64,000 nucleotides of DNA, from positions 422,015-486,014 of the forward strand of contig VTPC01090585.1 of NCBI GenBank assembly GCA_011009095.1, in the 5' to 3' direction. The notes beneath the pieces were generated by a model. The model saw only the letters and a program-made list of their open reading frames with translations, was not told the DNA's origin and ran no database searches. Shown piece by piece: positions 1 through 12,515 of this stretch. Position 1 is the stretch's first letter, and the number at the start of each line of letters is the position of its first letter. The translations under genes and the position numbers were made by a program. Origin of the DNA: Ignelater luminosus (Eukaryota; Arthropoda; Insecta; Coleoptera; Elateridae).

Positions 1-1920
1 CTCACAAAGACATGTTTTCTCGATGGAGACACTAAATGTTAAACAATACAGGGCCTAATATAATATCTTGAGAAACACCTGTGTTTTGAAGCTTGTTTAA
101 TAAACTCGTTTATGCGTTGTAAGTTTTTTTTCTGACAATAATTTCAAGTTGCTTGATGCATTTCATTAGAAGTTGTCCAAGTGAGCTAACCTCCACTTCG
201 TTAATTCCGCCCATGTAAGGAGATTTACAGGTATTAATAATCGATTCATTGAATTGAAATTGAAACAAGCAATACATTCTCTCATGCTTTTCTTCCACTT
301 GTGCAAAATATAGCAGTGTCTTGTCGTTAAACGAGTCAATTTAACCAGGACAGTCAAGTTTGTCCACCCCTGAGTTACTGTTAATGTACACTATAGATTC
401 TAAAACTTCAAATTGTTTGGTTAGATTTTTGCTCGAAAGTCTTTGGGTTCGGTTCTGAGGGCCAAGTTTGCCCAATCCTGTTGTTACCTGCACTCTTCAA
501 ATGAAGGTGCCGTTTTATTTCAATTTTTGAGTTGGTATTGATAGGACCGAGATAAATAAACAGGCTGTCAATGCAAACCTCATAAGCTATATACCGTGAG
601 CATCTCAGAAACACCCTCCAAGAGTTGTCTGTTTTGCAAAAATCTATGATCGAATTTTGATCTACCTCCAAGCTAAGCTCTGTAATGAGGTGCTTTTGAA
701 TTTGTCATAAATATAATTTTGATCATTTAGGCTAAATTGTATATGTTTTTATTGCGGATTCTAAATTCTATTGAGTAAGTCAAACCCACACCCACCTTGT
801 TCTAACTCATTTTAGCAAACCATAGAGGTTTGCATCAGTCGAGTCGAGTATCACAAGTGGGGAGTTGCCATTTAAGATTTTTTAATTCAGGTGTCTGGTA
901 CTTATGTTAGAAAAACCTGAGGGTTAGGGCTTGGGCGGCCAGGGCAAAAACTTCTTTCCTGTTAATTTATTATTCCTTTCCTATTATTCTAGAACGGGCG
1001 TTCTTTTAACTACTAGCTGTCCGGGTTTTTTGGTTAAACCTAGATTTATAAGTGTATTGAGACTATATCGGACCGATTGGACTGATTGGAGGTTTCGGAC
1101 CCACAAGGCTATTTGGATAGGTAGCGCTTTTTGGGTCGGTTGGACTTTTCGGACCAATCGTTTCTGTCGATCTTTTTATGTCTATACAGCGTGTGTGAAA
1201 AATTGCTTGATAAATGGAAAACTTCGTTAATATTGATTTTTTAACAAAAAATTGTTTTATCGTCCAAAAACTAACCCAAGTCATTTAATTAAATGATAAA
1301 AACTAATAGGGCGAATTCTTGATGACTAGAAAAATATTTTTTTCTAATAGTCGATTCGTTTTGGTTACGGAGTTATCGGCCTTTAAAGTTGCGCGCAGAC
1401 GCTTTAACTTTTGACTACATCGTCGTTGTTTGTCAAAATACCAAAAATTTGATTAAAAAAGTTGTAGGAAAATGACTTCTGAATTTCCAGGCCTGGCCCG
1501 ACTGGGGACAAACTCGATGCTGTCAAAACAAAATCAGGTAACTTCTTGATCGGGCCAAATAACGGCCCGACAGGGAAGCCCGAAGGGCTGAGAAGTCCAA
1601 AAGACCCGACAGCTCGAACGGCCTGGCAGACTCGTACAGTTCATCTCAGTTGAATAGGACCAGTCTGGGTCTGAACATTTTGGCTTATGCCGGACTCTAG
1701 CAAGGAATACTTTGTTTTGCTGTTTTGGAGTTGATTAATGAAATCTTGTTAAGCTATTAACCGCGATACTATCTACAGTTCAATATGTATCTAATCTATT
1801 GAATTGAATTCTTTTTCAAATAAGACATTTGTTTCAGTTGTTCGCACATTTTAGTATAAGAATTTCCTTTTAAACTTTATATTTTACCGGAATTTGAAAT
1901 ATCTGAAACATTCTTGTTTT
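1..1920. other. Non-coding stretch, no gene recognised
   Basis: I see no supported gene. Positions 1060-1160 hold short imperfect repeats built on a GATTGGA-like core. Their minus-strand reading is rich in Pro, Gly and Lys, but it is not a Gly-X-Y collagen pattern. Positions 1490-1690 are visibly richer in GC than the surroundings and contain several GGCCCGA-type words, but no long open frame. The rest is AT-rich unique sequence. Confidence 0.5.
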
Positions 1921-1927
1921 GTTGCAG

Positions 1928-1966
1928 CCCTACCAAGAAGAAATTTCACGAGCCGCCACTACGTGA
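1928..1966 (+). CDS. Candidate 39-nt internal microexon of an unknown gene
   Basis: A short GC-richer block stands between a good splice acceptor (pyrimidine-rich run ending TTTTGTTGCAG at 1927) and a perfect donor (GTAAGTATG from 1967). Its length is 39 nt, a multiple of three. Frame 2 reads PTKKKFHEPPLR and is open; frame 3 is also open; frame 1 ends in TGA. An alternative donor GTGAGT at 1963 would give 35 nt. No flanking exon was recognised, so neither gene nor function can be named. This could still be a chance arrangement of splice signals. Confidence 0.3.
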   Translation, partial: PYQEEISRAATT

Positions 1967-2450
1967 GTAAGTATGAAACTTTATGAATATCATTCTGTTT
2001 GAAAATTAGAGGATTAGTTGCATATAATAAAAATGCTAATGTAACAACTTTAACGGTGAACCACATCATCTAATTCTAATGTACAGGGTGTCTCTGGCAA
2101 GATGGAACGGGCACTTTCTACAGTTTTTTAAAAATTCGGGGATTTTTACATATTTTTTCAACTTGATAACAAATCTCGTCACTAGAGCTGTTTAATGTAT
2201 GATAATTGAACTTCATTATTATCAAGAATGTCAACTGTTTTTGATTATAGTTTCAAATGATATGGAACTGCCGTATTCTTAAGTATTTTTTTAAATTAGT
2301 TTTTAACAAAAGCGTTGTTCCGAGTAATGTAGTTACGACTAGGAGTCTTTTCTACAAGCGTCGTAAAATTCATGTTGTAAAGTTCAAATTTCAGGATAAG
2401 TAAAATATTTTTAGTAAAAAGACAAATTGCAAATAATTGAAATTTCTTCC

Positions 2451-2698
2451 TTATAACCTCCTAAATGAACATTCAAGTTTAATGTTAAAGTAATTAATGC
2501 GCATATATTCTTTGCACATCGTTGTAATACGGGAATTGTGTTCCAATTCTGCACCATAAAAGGAAAGAAAACGAGGTGGTAGATCCGTATTAACATTCAG
2601 GGGACTCGGTGCCAGCTTAAGCTTTATACATTGCTGCTCGATAGCCTTTTGCTGATAGTAACCCATTTGTTCGCCGACACTGATAACGAACAAGAAAT
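2451..2698 (-). CDS. Candidate second exon of a small two-exon gene
   Basis: On the minus strand an acceptor-like TGATATGCAG precedes position 2698. From there a frame is open to TAA at 2451-2453, reading about 82 residues with mixed, protein-like composition (for example GEQMGYYQQKAIEQQ and PPRFLSFYGAELEHNS). It joins in phase with the MKKLFF frame of the exon proposed at 3485-3521. I recognise no domain. The alternative is a chance ORF of about 80 codons, which is not rare at this base composition. Confidence 0.25.
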
Positions 2699-3484
2699 CT
2701 GCATATCAGATTGAGCGCCCTACACCAGTAAAACTGCCTTGAGTTTAAACTCAGTTAGGTTATTCCTGTAATCGTTTCAGGTTTCTATTAAAATTATAAC
2801 GAATTACGCTTGTACGAATGTTTTAATACGCTTCCTTCTATTTTTTTAATAACGAGCAATTTGTATATTTCCACTTTAATCTGTCTTTTGAAATATATTC
2901 TTCAACATTTTACACGAAAATGTAGACGCAAATTGCAAAATAATGTTTTAAAACTTCAATATGGTGTTTTTACAGTATCTGATAACTCCTTTCATTCTGA
3001 ATACAAATGATGGGAGGGCGATTTAAAAAAGTAATTAATCGTTTTTCAAGTTATTCTCGTTTATTTTTGTTTCTCTCTTGAATGTTTGAATTTCTTTTTA
3101 ATGTGCACTTGTTGGTTTTAAAAATTCGATAAAAGTACTTGTTTATTATTATTAAATTATCGGTAATATAAGTATTTTATGAAAATAGCAATCAAATTAA
3201 TTTGTACTTTCAATGTGGTCAACATAGGGTGTCACCTCAAATTTCGTTTATAGGGCAATAATAAACGCAAGTAGTCGAAAATAATAGTAGGTAGAATTTT
3301 AAAGTATAAATAGAGCGCAGAAAAATATTCACAATAGAACCCTGAAATATGCAAATTATCTGCACAAAAAAAGTTGGTAAAATTTGAAAATTTCATCATT
3401 TTTAATACTGTATTAAAATACGAGGAAATACTATAACTTATAGCAATGAAAAATAAGCCTTAAATTGTTTAAAAAACAACTTAC

Positions 3485-3576
3485 CTTCTAGAACACACAC
3501 GACAAAAAATAATTTCTTCATCTTCACTATGGTGTATAATGCAATCGCGAAACAACGAGGTTCCAATTTTCGACAT
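3485..3576 (-). CDS. Candidate first exon with strong splice donor
   Basis: The minus strand carries an exon-like block ending AGAAG before a perfect donor GTAAGTTG (3484-3477). Two ATGs fit. The ATG at 3519-3521 reads MKKLFFVVCVLE, like the start of a signal peptide. The ATG at 3574-3576, in another frame, reads 30 codons ending in EDEEIIFCRVCSR, a CxxC that resembles the first half of BED or CGGBP1-like zinc fingers. Only the MKKLFF frame stays open in the downstream block at 2698-2451. Which frame is used, or whether either is, cannot be settled from the sequence. Confidence 0.3.
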
Positions 3577-3599
3577 GGTAACAGTAATAATCTAACTAA

Positions 3600-4310
3600 C
3601 AAGTTAGTATATCTCCCTCACTAAAATGCGAAACGAAGTGGCTTGATTCCTTACCCTTTACGAACTGAAAAATGGCAGTTTGGTGTATTTACTGTTATTT
3701 ACCGATTCTTCACTCATCTACTCAGGCAGGTACCTGTCTATCATAAATAAATGAAAAAGTATTTGTGTGTAAAAGGATTAACTATCTTACCTAGAATCTG
3801 CAAAACAATATTTCGAGTAGGGTTTTCTAAGAAATTCCAGGTCTGGTATAAAGTGTTTCGGAAAGAAAGCTTTGCCTTTAAAGAAATATGCACATGATAT
3901 TCGTTGATTAAAGCAAATCTGCACTATTTTCTCTAAATATGCTGCAATAGGCCAAATAAAACTTAAATAAATCAAATTATCGTGACCTAATTCGTATAGA
4001 TATCTGAAAATCTTGCTTTGTTTATAAACAAACTTATATGTAAATGCGTATTCTTCGCGCTCTAGTGATGAAACATTCTATCACTCACTATCTGTTCGCA
4101 TTCTACTTTTCTTACTTGTTATTGTTCCCATACGCGGCAATCAAGGTGGCAACTAGTATTGACAGAATGTTTTATGGTGCAATTAATCTGACAGCAACGA
4201 TAGGTAAAAATGTATCAGAGAAGGCAGTGTGAATCATCAAAATCGAATGTTTGTCGCCATAGACGTATCACAAACAAAACAAGACAGGAGAGCGAATTGC
4301 AAACACACTG
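3600..4310. other. Unique AT-rich sequence
   Basis: Apart from a 62-codon ATG frame at 4044-4232 with hydrophobic stretches and no recognisable domain, I see nothing here. Confidence 0.4.
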
Positions 4311-4315
4311 TACAT

Positions 4316-4460
4316 TGCTTCCCCAAAAAGAAGTGCATCCATCGTCAGGTTTTTGGTTTTTCTTTAGCATTGGGTAATCTTTCTTAAATTGCATTCTTTT
4401 TCCATTTCTACATCAATGCCTCTGTCAATATTCTAAGTTAGCATTTCTAAATTGTTTGTC
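4316..4460. repeat. Direct duplication, copy 1 (array lead-in)
   Basis: This segment starts at TTGCTTCCCC and includes CATCGTCAGGTTTTT, AAATTGCATTC and CTAAGTTAGCATTTCTAAATTGTT. It recurs in the same orientation at 5148-5320 with a few small insertions. Each copy lies upstream of a run of the degenerate tandem units, so lead-in and units appear to have been duplicated together. Confidence 0.75.
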
Positions 4461-4749
4461 GCATAACCATTTTTATATTATTACGCATCTCTTCATTGGA
4501 AGCAGCCCTTACTAAGAACTATGCGTGTCCCTTTCCGTTTAAAATATAGATGTAATAATCATTTTTACCTTTAAAAGGGTCCCAATCATTTTCTAAGAAG
4601 ATTTTACACAATAATATGCTTAAAGAAACAGCAACGGTATTCACAATGTAGTCCTAGCAGTCATGTTATTTTATATTAACGTAGTGCTAATTAAACTTTA
4701 ATATTTAATTTAATAAAACACATTAACAATATCAGTGTACAATAATTAT

Positions 4750-7700
4750 CAAACCTAACCAAGGGGACACAACATGTTCAAACAATCTCAACCGACTCAA
4801 AACTTAACGAATCTTGCCAGTACTTTAAGATAACCTCTCCAAAACGTTTTGAAAGTTAAAAGCATTTTGAGCGGAGCGATGATACAAAAACCCAACCCAC
4901 TTAAAACATAATTGATCTACTTAGTACTTTGAGATAATGTTTCTAGATCTTTTCGGAAGCTTGAAGTGTTCTGAGAATTTCCTACCTCAAGAAAACCTTT
5001 TAGTTAAAGAGAACGTCTCGAGATCTTTCTTGGAATCGTATTCGGGTATATTTTTCTTTAGAAGACCAAAAAGGCGAAACCAATAAGAGTATCTCATTTT
5101 ATAGCAAAGCTTCCTAGGAAGACCAAAGTTCCATCAATGTCTGTGCATTGCTTCCTCAAGAAGAATTAATTAGAATTCACAAATTGCATCGATCGTCAGG
5201 TTTTTCAGTTTTTCTTTAACATTGCCTAGTTTTTCTTAAATTGCATTCTTTCCCTATTTCTACATCAATGTCCCTGTGTCTCAAAAGTAATATCCTAAGT
5301 TAGCATTTCTAAATTGTTCAAAAGTTTCAAACGTCTTGAGCATTCTTTGCCCCAAAAGAACTGCCCAGGAGTGATGATACAACAATCTCAACCGACTCAA
5401 CTTAACGAATTTAACGGAGCTTGTCAGTACTTTAAGATAGCGTTTCTAGCTTGTTTTGAAAAACGGGAATATTTTGAGCAGAGTGTGATACAGAAAACCC
5501 AACCAATTCAAGACATGATTGATCTACTTAGTACTTTAAGATAACGTTTCTAGATCTTTTCGGAAGCTTGAAGAGTTTTGAGTATTTTTCTACTACAAGA
5601 AAATCTCCCAACAGTCATATATAACGATTCCAATCTACTCAAAACTTGATTTTTCTGGAAGCTTAAAGCATTTTGGCCATTTTATTACTAAAAATAATCT
5701 TCTGAAAGTCATGATGCAAAGGATCCAACTAATTCAAAGCTAGACTGATCCAATCTGTACTTTAAAATAACGTTTTTAGATTCTTCTGGAAGCCTGAAGC
5801 GTTTTAAGAATCTTCTACCCCCAAGAGAACCTTCTGAGTCATGATGCAAAGGATCCAATCAACTCAGAATTTGACCGAGCCAGTCAGTATTTAAAAATAA
5901 CGTTTCTAGATTTCTTTGGAAGCTTAAAGCATTTTGAGTAGTGTAAATAGTGTCTCTAGATTTTAAGTTTGAAGCATTCTTTCTTACCTTAAGGAAGCCG
6001 TCTGAGAGTCATAATACAAAATAGCTCAGTCTACTCCAAACTTAATTGAGTCAGTCAGTACTTTAAGATTTATTTGAAAGTTCTGAGTATTTTTTTATTT
6101 TGAGAGAACCGTTCGAGAGTGAAAATACGAAAAATGTCAACCGACTCAAAACTTGACTTACCCAGTCAGTACTTAAACAGTGCTTTTAGACCTTTTCAAA
6201 GTTGGAAACATTTTCAGCATTTCTTTTACCTCAAGAAACCAAGAGTCATGAACGATTCAGCTTCAGTTAGTACTTGAATATAAACTTTTTTAGAGTGGAA
6301 GCATTTTGAGCATTTCTTTTACCTCAAGAAAGTTCGAAAATTCGGATACTAAAAATACTAACCGACTCAAAACTTGACTGGTTCAATCAGTACTCTAAGA
6401 TGACGTTTCTAGAATTGTCGCAAGTCTGAAGTGTTTTGAGCAAACCTTTATCTCAAGAGAACTGTCCGAGAGTCTTGATATAAAAGATCCAAGCAACTCA
6501 AAACTTGACTTATCCGATTAGTACTCTAAGATAGCGATTTTGAGTTGTTTTGAAAATTTAAAGCATTTTGAGTGTTTTATAACCTTAAGAAAAGCAACCT
6601 GGTGTTATGGTACTAAAAATCCAACCGATCGTAAACTTGACTGGGTCAATCAATATTCTAAGATAACGTATCTAGATTGCTTTTGAAACGTTGGAGCATT
6701 TTGAATATGTTTTCTACTTTAAGCAAACTATTCGAGAGTTACGATACAAAAATTTAAACGACTCAAAACTTGATTGAATCAGGCGTTTGTAGATTTCGTT
6801 TTAAGTTTGAAGTACGTTGAGAATTTCTTACTCTAAGGGAACCTCCTGAAAGTCATGATGCAAAAAATACAATAGACTCAAAATTTGAGTGACCCAATCA
6901 GTACTTTACTCTAAACCTTGTTTTCAGTTTGAACCATTTTAAGAATTTTTGTTTTACCTTAAGAAAACCACCCAAGAGTCTTGATATTCTTGATACGAAC
7001 AAATTTAATTAGTACTCTAATATAGTCTCTAGTTTTTACTGAAAGTCTTGAAGCGGTTTGAGCATTTCTTACTTCAACAGAATCATCTAATGGTCACGAT
7101 ACCATAAATCCAACAGACTCAAAAATTGCCTAAAATAGCGTTTCTAGATTGTCTTGAAAGTTTGAAGCAGGTTGAGCATTTTTCTATCTTAAATAGAGCT
7201 GTTCAAGAGTGATGATACTAAAAATTCAACTTACTCGAGACTGAGTAGTCAGTACTTTAAGGTAACGTTTCTACATTGTTTTGGAAGTTTGGAGTATTTT
7301 GAATCAGTATTCTAAGATAGCGTTTGTAGATTTCCTTGAAACTTTGAAGCGTTCTGAGCATTTTCTATCTTGAAGAGAAGCGTTCGACAGTCATAAAGGG
7401 AAAAGCCAACTGATTCAAAACCTGACTGAGCTGAGATAGCGTTTCTAGATTTCGTCTTAAGTTTGAAACATTTTGAGTATTTCCTTACATCAAAAAAACC
7501 GTTCGAGAGGCATGATACAAAAAAACTCAATCGACTCAAAATTTGACTAATCCAGTCATTACTCTGAAATTGAGTTTCTAGAGTTCTTCGAGAGTTTGAA
7601 ACAGCTTGAAGATTTTCTACTTCAAGACAAGCGTCCGAGGATCATGATACAAAAATCCAATCTTCTCAAAACTTGACTTATCCAGTCAGTATTTTAAAAT

Positions 7701-8030
7701 TGAGTTTCTAGATTCTTTTAAAAGTTTAGAGCATTTTAAGAATTTTTCTACTTCGAAAATCATGATACAAAAATTCAACTTGACGGATTCAGACAGTTTT
7801 CCAAAATAGTTTTTCTAGGTTGTACTGAAAGTCTGGAGCGTTTAGAGTACTCGCGAAAACCGTCCGAGAATCATAACACGAAAAATAGAAGCGACTCAAA
7901 GCGGGACTGACCCAGGTAGTACTTTAAGAAAATAGCTCTGTAGCTATCTGAGTCTGAATCGTTCTGAGCATTTCTTTACTGGAAGGGAGACGTCATACAT
8001 CTCAAAACTCGACTGACCGAAAAGTCTGAT
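4750..8030. repeat. Degenerate tandem array A, unit about 110-135 bp
   Basis: A loosely conserved unit recurs about 25 times. Its landmarks, in order, are GACTCAAAACTTGACTGA, CAGTCAGTACTTTAAGATA, GCGTTTCTAGATTGTTTT, GAAGCATTTTGAGCATTT and AGAGTCATGATAC. By eye the spacing of the first landmark is mostly 106-135 bp, with some double steps where a unit is missing or unreadable (for example 6494, 6628, 6760, 6872 and 7530, 7656, 7772, 7892). No frame is open across units, so it is not a repeat protein. The divergence between units suggests an old satellite or minisatellite expansion. Confidence 0.85.
5148..5320. repeat. Direct duplication, copy 2 (array lead-in)
   Basis: This is the second copy of the 4316-4460 segment, in direct orientation about 830 bp downstream. 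It carries extra bases near 5165-5190 and 5278-5292. Confidence 0.75.
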
Positions 8031-8039
8031 TGGATCGTA

Positions 8040-10380
8040 AAGCCGCGCCGGTATGAAAAATATCCGGAACAATTTAAATGGTCCAAGAGGTTCTACTTTT
8101 CAAAAATTGCAATATCGCTTTAGGAAATTTTGTGTTTGGGTGGTTTTGATGTAAAAAGCAGAAGAAACTTTTGTTGGATAAGAAACAGCCAAGTTTAAGT
8201 TAATCTTAGACATGAGGAATGCAAGGAAAATGCTACAAGAACATGCATGCATTTTTTATGGGACACTCAGCATTATGTTAAATTGAAGATTCTAATTTTA
8301 AATGGTTTCTACTGGGAGGATGTTTCAATTTTTCGTGTAGATTTAAGTCTGAGAAGGAAGGAAAGGTTAATTATCATTTTAAAATTAAAAGGAATGAAGC
8401 AAAACTCCTCAAATGATAAATCTGATCAAAATAGGGAATGTCTGATCAAGAGCTCATTAACATTTAATCTTTTGAGCACCTTAGCTGAGGTGAGGATTTA
8501 CTTAGTAAGATGTTCAAGGAACGCAGAAAACTAGTCTTAAAATAATATTGTACTGTGTAATTTTCGTTTTTATGGTAGAGAATATTCTGAATATTTTCGG
8601 GATCTACTACAAATGATTACTTCCATATATTTATACTACAGATGGTTTTATAAATCTGCAAAGCAATATATAGTATTTTTAATTTTGTATTAATTTAATC
8701 ACTCTGTATAATAAAAGCGAAGTATGGTCTCTACTCCTTCTGTCAGCGGGTAAAGTCGACTAAACAAATATGAATGCAGTGCTGTTCCGATAACGATGTC
8801 ACCGTATCTCAAGGGACCGATCCATATCGGTCTTAGATCCCAGAGGATTTCCTACCCAAATCAATTATGGTTTTGAGTAATTAGAATATGGTCTGATATT
8901 TGTTATATGAACTTTATACTTTTACGGTAGGGTATACAAGAACAAACATCTAAGGAAATTTAATGAAATATCACAGGATCTTTGTAGCACGGTTCGAGTC
9001 GACTTTTATTTTTTCAGTTTAGAATTACCAAAATTAAATTTACTCTTGGTAATGAAGTGGTAATGTTTCAAGTTATATTTATAAAAGGATGACATTATTT
9101 TATTTTTTGAATTTGTTATGTTCTGTATAATACCGAGCAAATTTTGCGGATCGATTTAAAATGCTTTTGTAATAATATAAATCTCTATATAACGTCAGAC
9201 AGAAGTTTTTGATTCCGTATAGTTGTAACGTGCGTTATAGGGAAGTTCAATACTATGTAAATTACTAAAAAACAATTGACATAAAAAACTTATCATCTTT
9301 TGTCACTTTAAGAATGAAATATTTTTTTAATAGATTTCAAAACGATTGTAATTTGTTTTTAAATTTCTTCAACTTTATGATTAGATGATGTCTAAAGTCA
9401 TAATATGAAAATAACCTTTTCACATAAGTATACTTTTGCTGTAATTGTTTATTTGAAAAAAAAATTAAATGCAATTGTTTGTATTATTTGTAATGACAAA
9501 CGATGTTCGCAATACGACGACCAGGAATAATACTAGCAAATAAGGTTCCGATTTGAAAGCAACGCGGATTCAATTTTAAGCCTTCACAATAGACAATTTC
9601 TGAAGCGCGGCATCTCTTAGTGACGATGCTACTACACCCACCATTAACGCACACTACAACACCCACCCTGATTACTCCATTACCTTTCAACCTATTGCGG
9701 TTCCTATTTATTACGCTCTTAAATTTCAAGACACCACTTTGCATATGGGGTCTTTCAGCATTAATTGGTCATAACCTGAATATTGCAAATTTATAAACAT
9801 TTAAATGGTACATATGGATGGTATACCAATAACTAACATTTTCCAAACGTTTCTAATTGTAACACAAAAATGAATATCTTTCTTTAAATTTGCAGAAACT
9901 AAAAAAATTATGTTAAATGTTAATTCTGTTCTGTACATATGTTAATTAAACAATCAAAATAGTTTTTAAAACGTGCGGTAAATGTTTATCGAATTACCAA
10001 ATGTTACCTGAAACAAGAAAAGCATTTCAACTGTTTGTTTAAAAATACATATTTACACATTTATGTACTTTATTATACTCATTAATTTGCATTTACATGA
10101 AAATTATGGATATTCAAACAGAAATTTGTTTTCTACGAAACTTGTCAGCTACAGGTAGATAACAAATATAAAATTTAAATTCTCAGCAATGCAATTAGGG
10201 ATTCAATTTTAATTAAACACGTTTGATAAATTTGGATAGTAATTTCCAATTTAGATTGTTTAAACTTAAAAGAAACAAAAGTTATTTGTTAAACATACTG
10301 TATATTTCTGACACCAATTACAATCAATAATTTATTATGTTCAAGCAAAATTAATTAAGCGTGGGTTAAAAAGGTTGCAG
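8040..10380. other. Mostly featureless AT-rich stretch
   Basis: An ATG frame of 86 codons on the minus strand (9744-9484) contains several cysteines but matches no family I know. Positions 8735-8870 are less AT-rich and open for about 40 codons in one plus frame, without recognisable product. I see no transposon ends. Confidence 0.4.
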
Positions 10381-10559
10381 AATTTCAGATTAGAAAACGG
10401 AAAAGAATGTCATTTTTATGTTTAATGTGTTGTTGAGTGGCAACAATGAAGCATTACTTTTCTCAGCCATCTCCACATTCTTATGTTGTCTTTCACTATG
10501 AAGTAATAGCTTATAAGTTTTCTTAGTCAGAGTCGGATGGCCCCAGGTGACTAGGACTC

Positions 10560-11075
10560 TAGAGACTCCAGCGCCAAACCAGTCTTGAGGGACCGTCAAG
10601 AGTTAATTTCTACAGACCAAAGACTCCTTCACTGCCAAGAATAGGTCACTGACTCTTTCGCCACCAAGAGCTACTTTACAGACTTTACACTTATTCACCT
10701 CTAAGAACTAACCCTTACAGATAAAGACCTTTACAGACCAACATTACAAACTTATTCGCCGCCAAGAGCTAACCTCTACAGATTAAGATCATCGGTTGTT
10801 TGTCTTCAAGAGCTAGTTTTAACAGACCAAGATCATCAACTTTTCTATCCAGAGCTAATTATTACAGACCATGGCCGCCGACTTCTTTAACGTCAAGAGA
10901 CAATTTCTACAGATCAGTCACTGACTTATTTGACACTAAGAACTAATTTCTACGGACTAAAATCATAACTTCTTTCCCATAAAGAGCTAATTTCTGCAGA
11001 CCAAGGTCACTTACTCTGATTTTTACATACTAAGGTCACTGACTTCTTTTTCGCCAAGAGTTAATGACCCGTGGA
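10560..11075. repeat. Degenerate tandem array B, unit about 45-60 bp
   Basis: About ten imperfect copies of a unit containing CCAAGAGCTAATTTCTACAGACC and then a GATCACTGACTTCTTT-like segment follow one another. Landmarks lie near 10594, 10665, 10758, 10806, 10850, 10897, 10938, 10982 and 11056. The unit shows no clear similarity to array A. Confidence 0.8.
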
Positions 11076-12294
11076 TAAATTACAATGATGAAGATCATTT
11101 GATTTACTATACAAAGAGTGCGATTTAACAAATGCGTCTGGTTACCGTTAGTTTAGAATTTAAACAAAAATGCACTGCCTAGTTTAGAAAACATGAATGC
11201 CAGTAAATAATCTTAAGCAGAATGAAAATGTTTTAATTTAAAATTCATTAATAAAACTTACTATGTTGCATCTTCTGCAAATGAACGTAATTTCAAAACA
11301 AACGCTTATGGAAGTTACCGAAACCGCACGCCAGATAAAAAAAATGAGTAACTCAATGTTATGTCATCATAGGAGTCAAATTAGTCACAAATACCACTTT
11401 ACTACAACAATAGTAAAGACAATAAAAACATAGTGATTCTCCTCCGCCAAAGAAGGTAAATTTCATTTTGTTTGCAGGAAAGGTCATGGTTTCCATTTTT
11501 TAAAATGCCAAGGGTATGTTCCTGATTGATTGATCTTCCAAAGGGTCAACAAACAGGAGAGTACCGTACAGATCTCTGGAACCAACGGAGCCAAAACCTC
11601 TCATTTATTCCATTTGGCTCCTTTTATTTCCAAATCTCAAAAACATTCTTGGTGAAGAGAAAATCTTTTCAAAGAATGAGTTGAAGTTTCTAAATTGCCG
11701 TCTTTGCTAAATAAGGTTAAAAATTTTGTGTACAAGATGTTCTTGTAAACTTAGCTTTGTATGGTATATTATTTTAGCTTGAGGAACTCGTAAACGTTAC
11801 TTTTAATCTTTGGCCAGTTAGGTGAAATATTCTGACTCTTGGTAATATATTCTTCTCTAACATCTTACACGCTCTAGTGGTTTCTGTCTGTTTTAGTGAT
11901 GTACGTTTGCCTTGAATATGCCTTTTCTTAGATAAGATTAGATTAGATATGGGAAGTATTGTGTAAATACGATATGATACGAGTTATGAGACCGAGCCCA
12001 AATATCTATGTTATCTATTGATGAGATTGCGTTGAGAAAAATCAAAAGGGGTATTAGAATAATCAGAGACTGTTCGGATAACTGGTCAAAATTGGTTTTA
12101 TAGTTTGGAACCAACCTTAGATTATAAAAATGTTTTATAGCATATTATATTTGAGTGATATATTTTACGCATTCTGGTGACATTTTGACATTTTGCAGAA
12201 CTCTTCTGGGTGTTGCAAACTTTTTTCAACGAACTCCTTTGGAGTGGTTACTGAATTTGCAAAGTCTGACTGTTTGCATTTTTTAAATTTTTAA

Positions 12295-12515
12295 ATTTTG
12301 ACTTCAGATTTGAATTCTACATCAAAAACTAAAGACACGTGATGTCTTCGTTTTTTTTATATCTCTTTGAGAACATGGTCAAAATGGTTGCCGAAACTTG
12401 AAAAATTTTCAAAAATTTAGAATCGCATTCTACTTTTAAAAAAATAAGCGATACGTATACTTTTAGGTTTTTATATCACCTTGGGAACATGATCAAAATG
12501 GCAGCCGAAAGATAA
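12295..12515. repeat. Two-copy tandem repeat of about 115 bp
   Basis: The words GAGAACATGGTCAAAATGG and TTGCCGAAA near 12370-12395 recur with few changes as GGAACATGATCAAAATGG and CAGCCGAAA near 12483-12510. Both are preceded by TTTTTATATC and by an AAATTT-rich segment, giving a period near 115 bp. Confidence 0.6.

Noticed and set aside
1063..1284. Collagen-like protein on the minus strand
   Set aside because: Pro/Gly/Lys-rich but without Gly at every third residue; it derives from short GATTGGA-type repeats.
4750..8030. CRISPR-like array
   Set aside because: Units vary in length and sequence with no constant repeat and unique spacers, and the DNA is eukaryotic.
9484..9744. 86-codon Cys-containing ORF, possible secreted defence peptide
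   Set aside because: No signal peptide and the Cys spacing fits no family I know; kept only as a remark.
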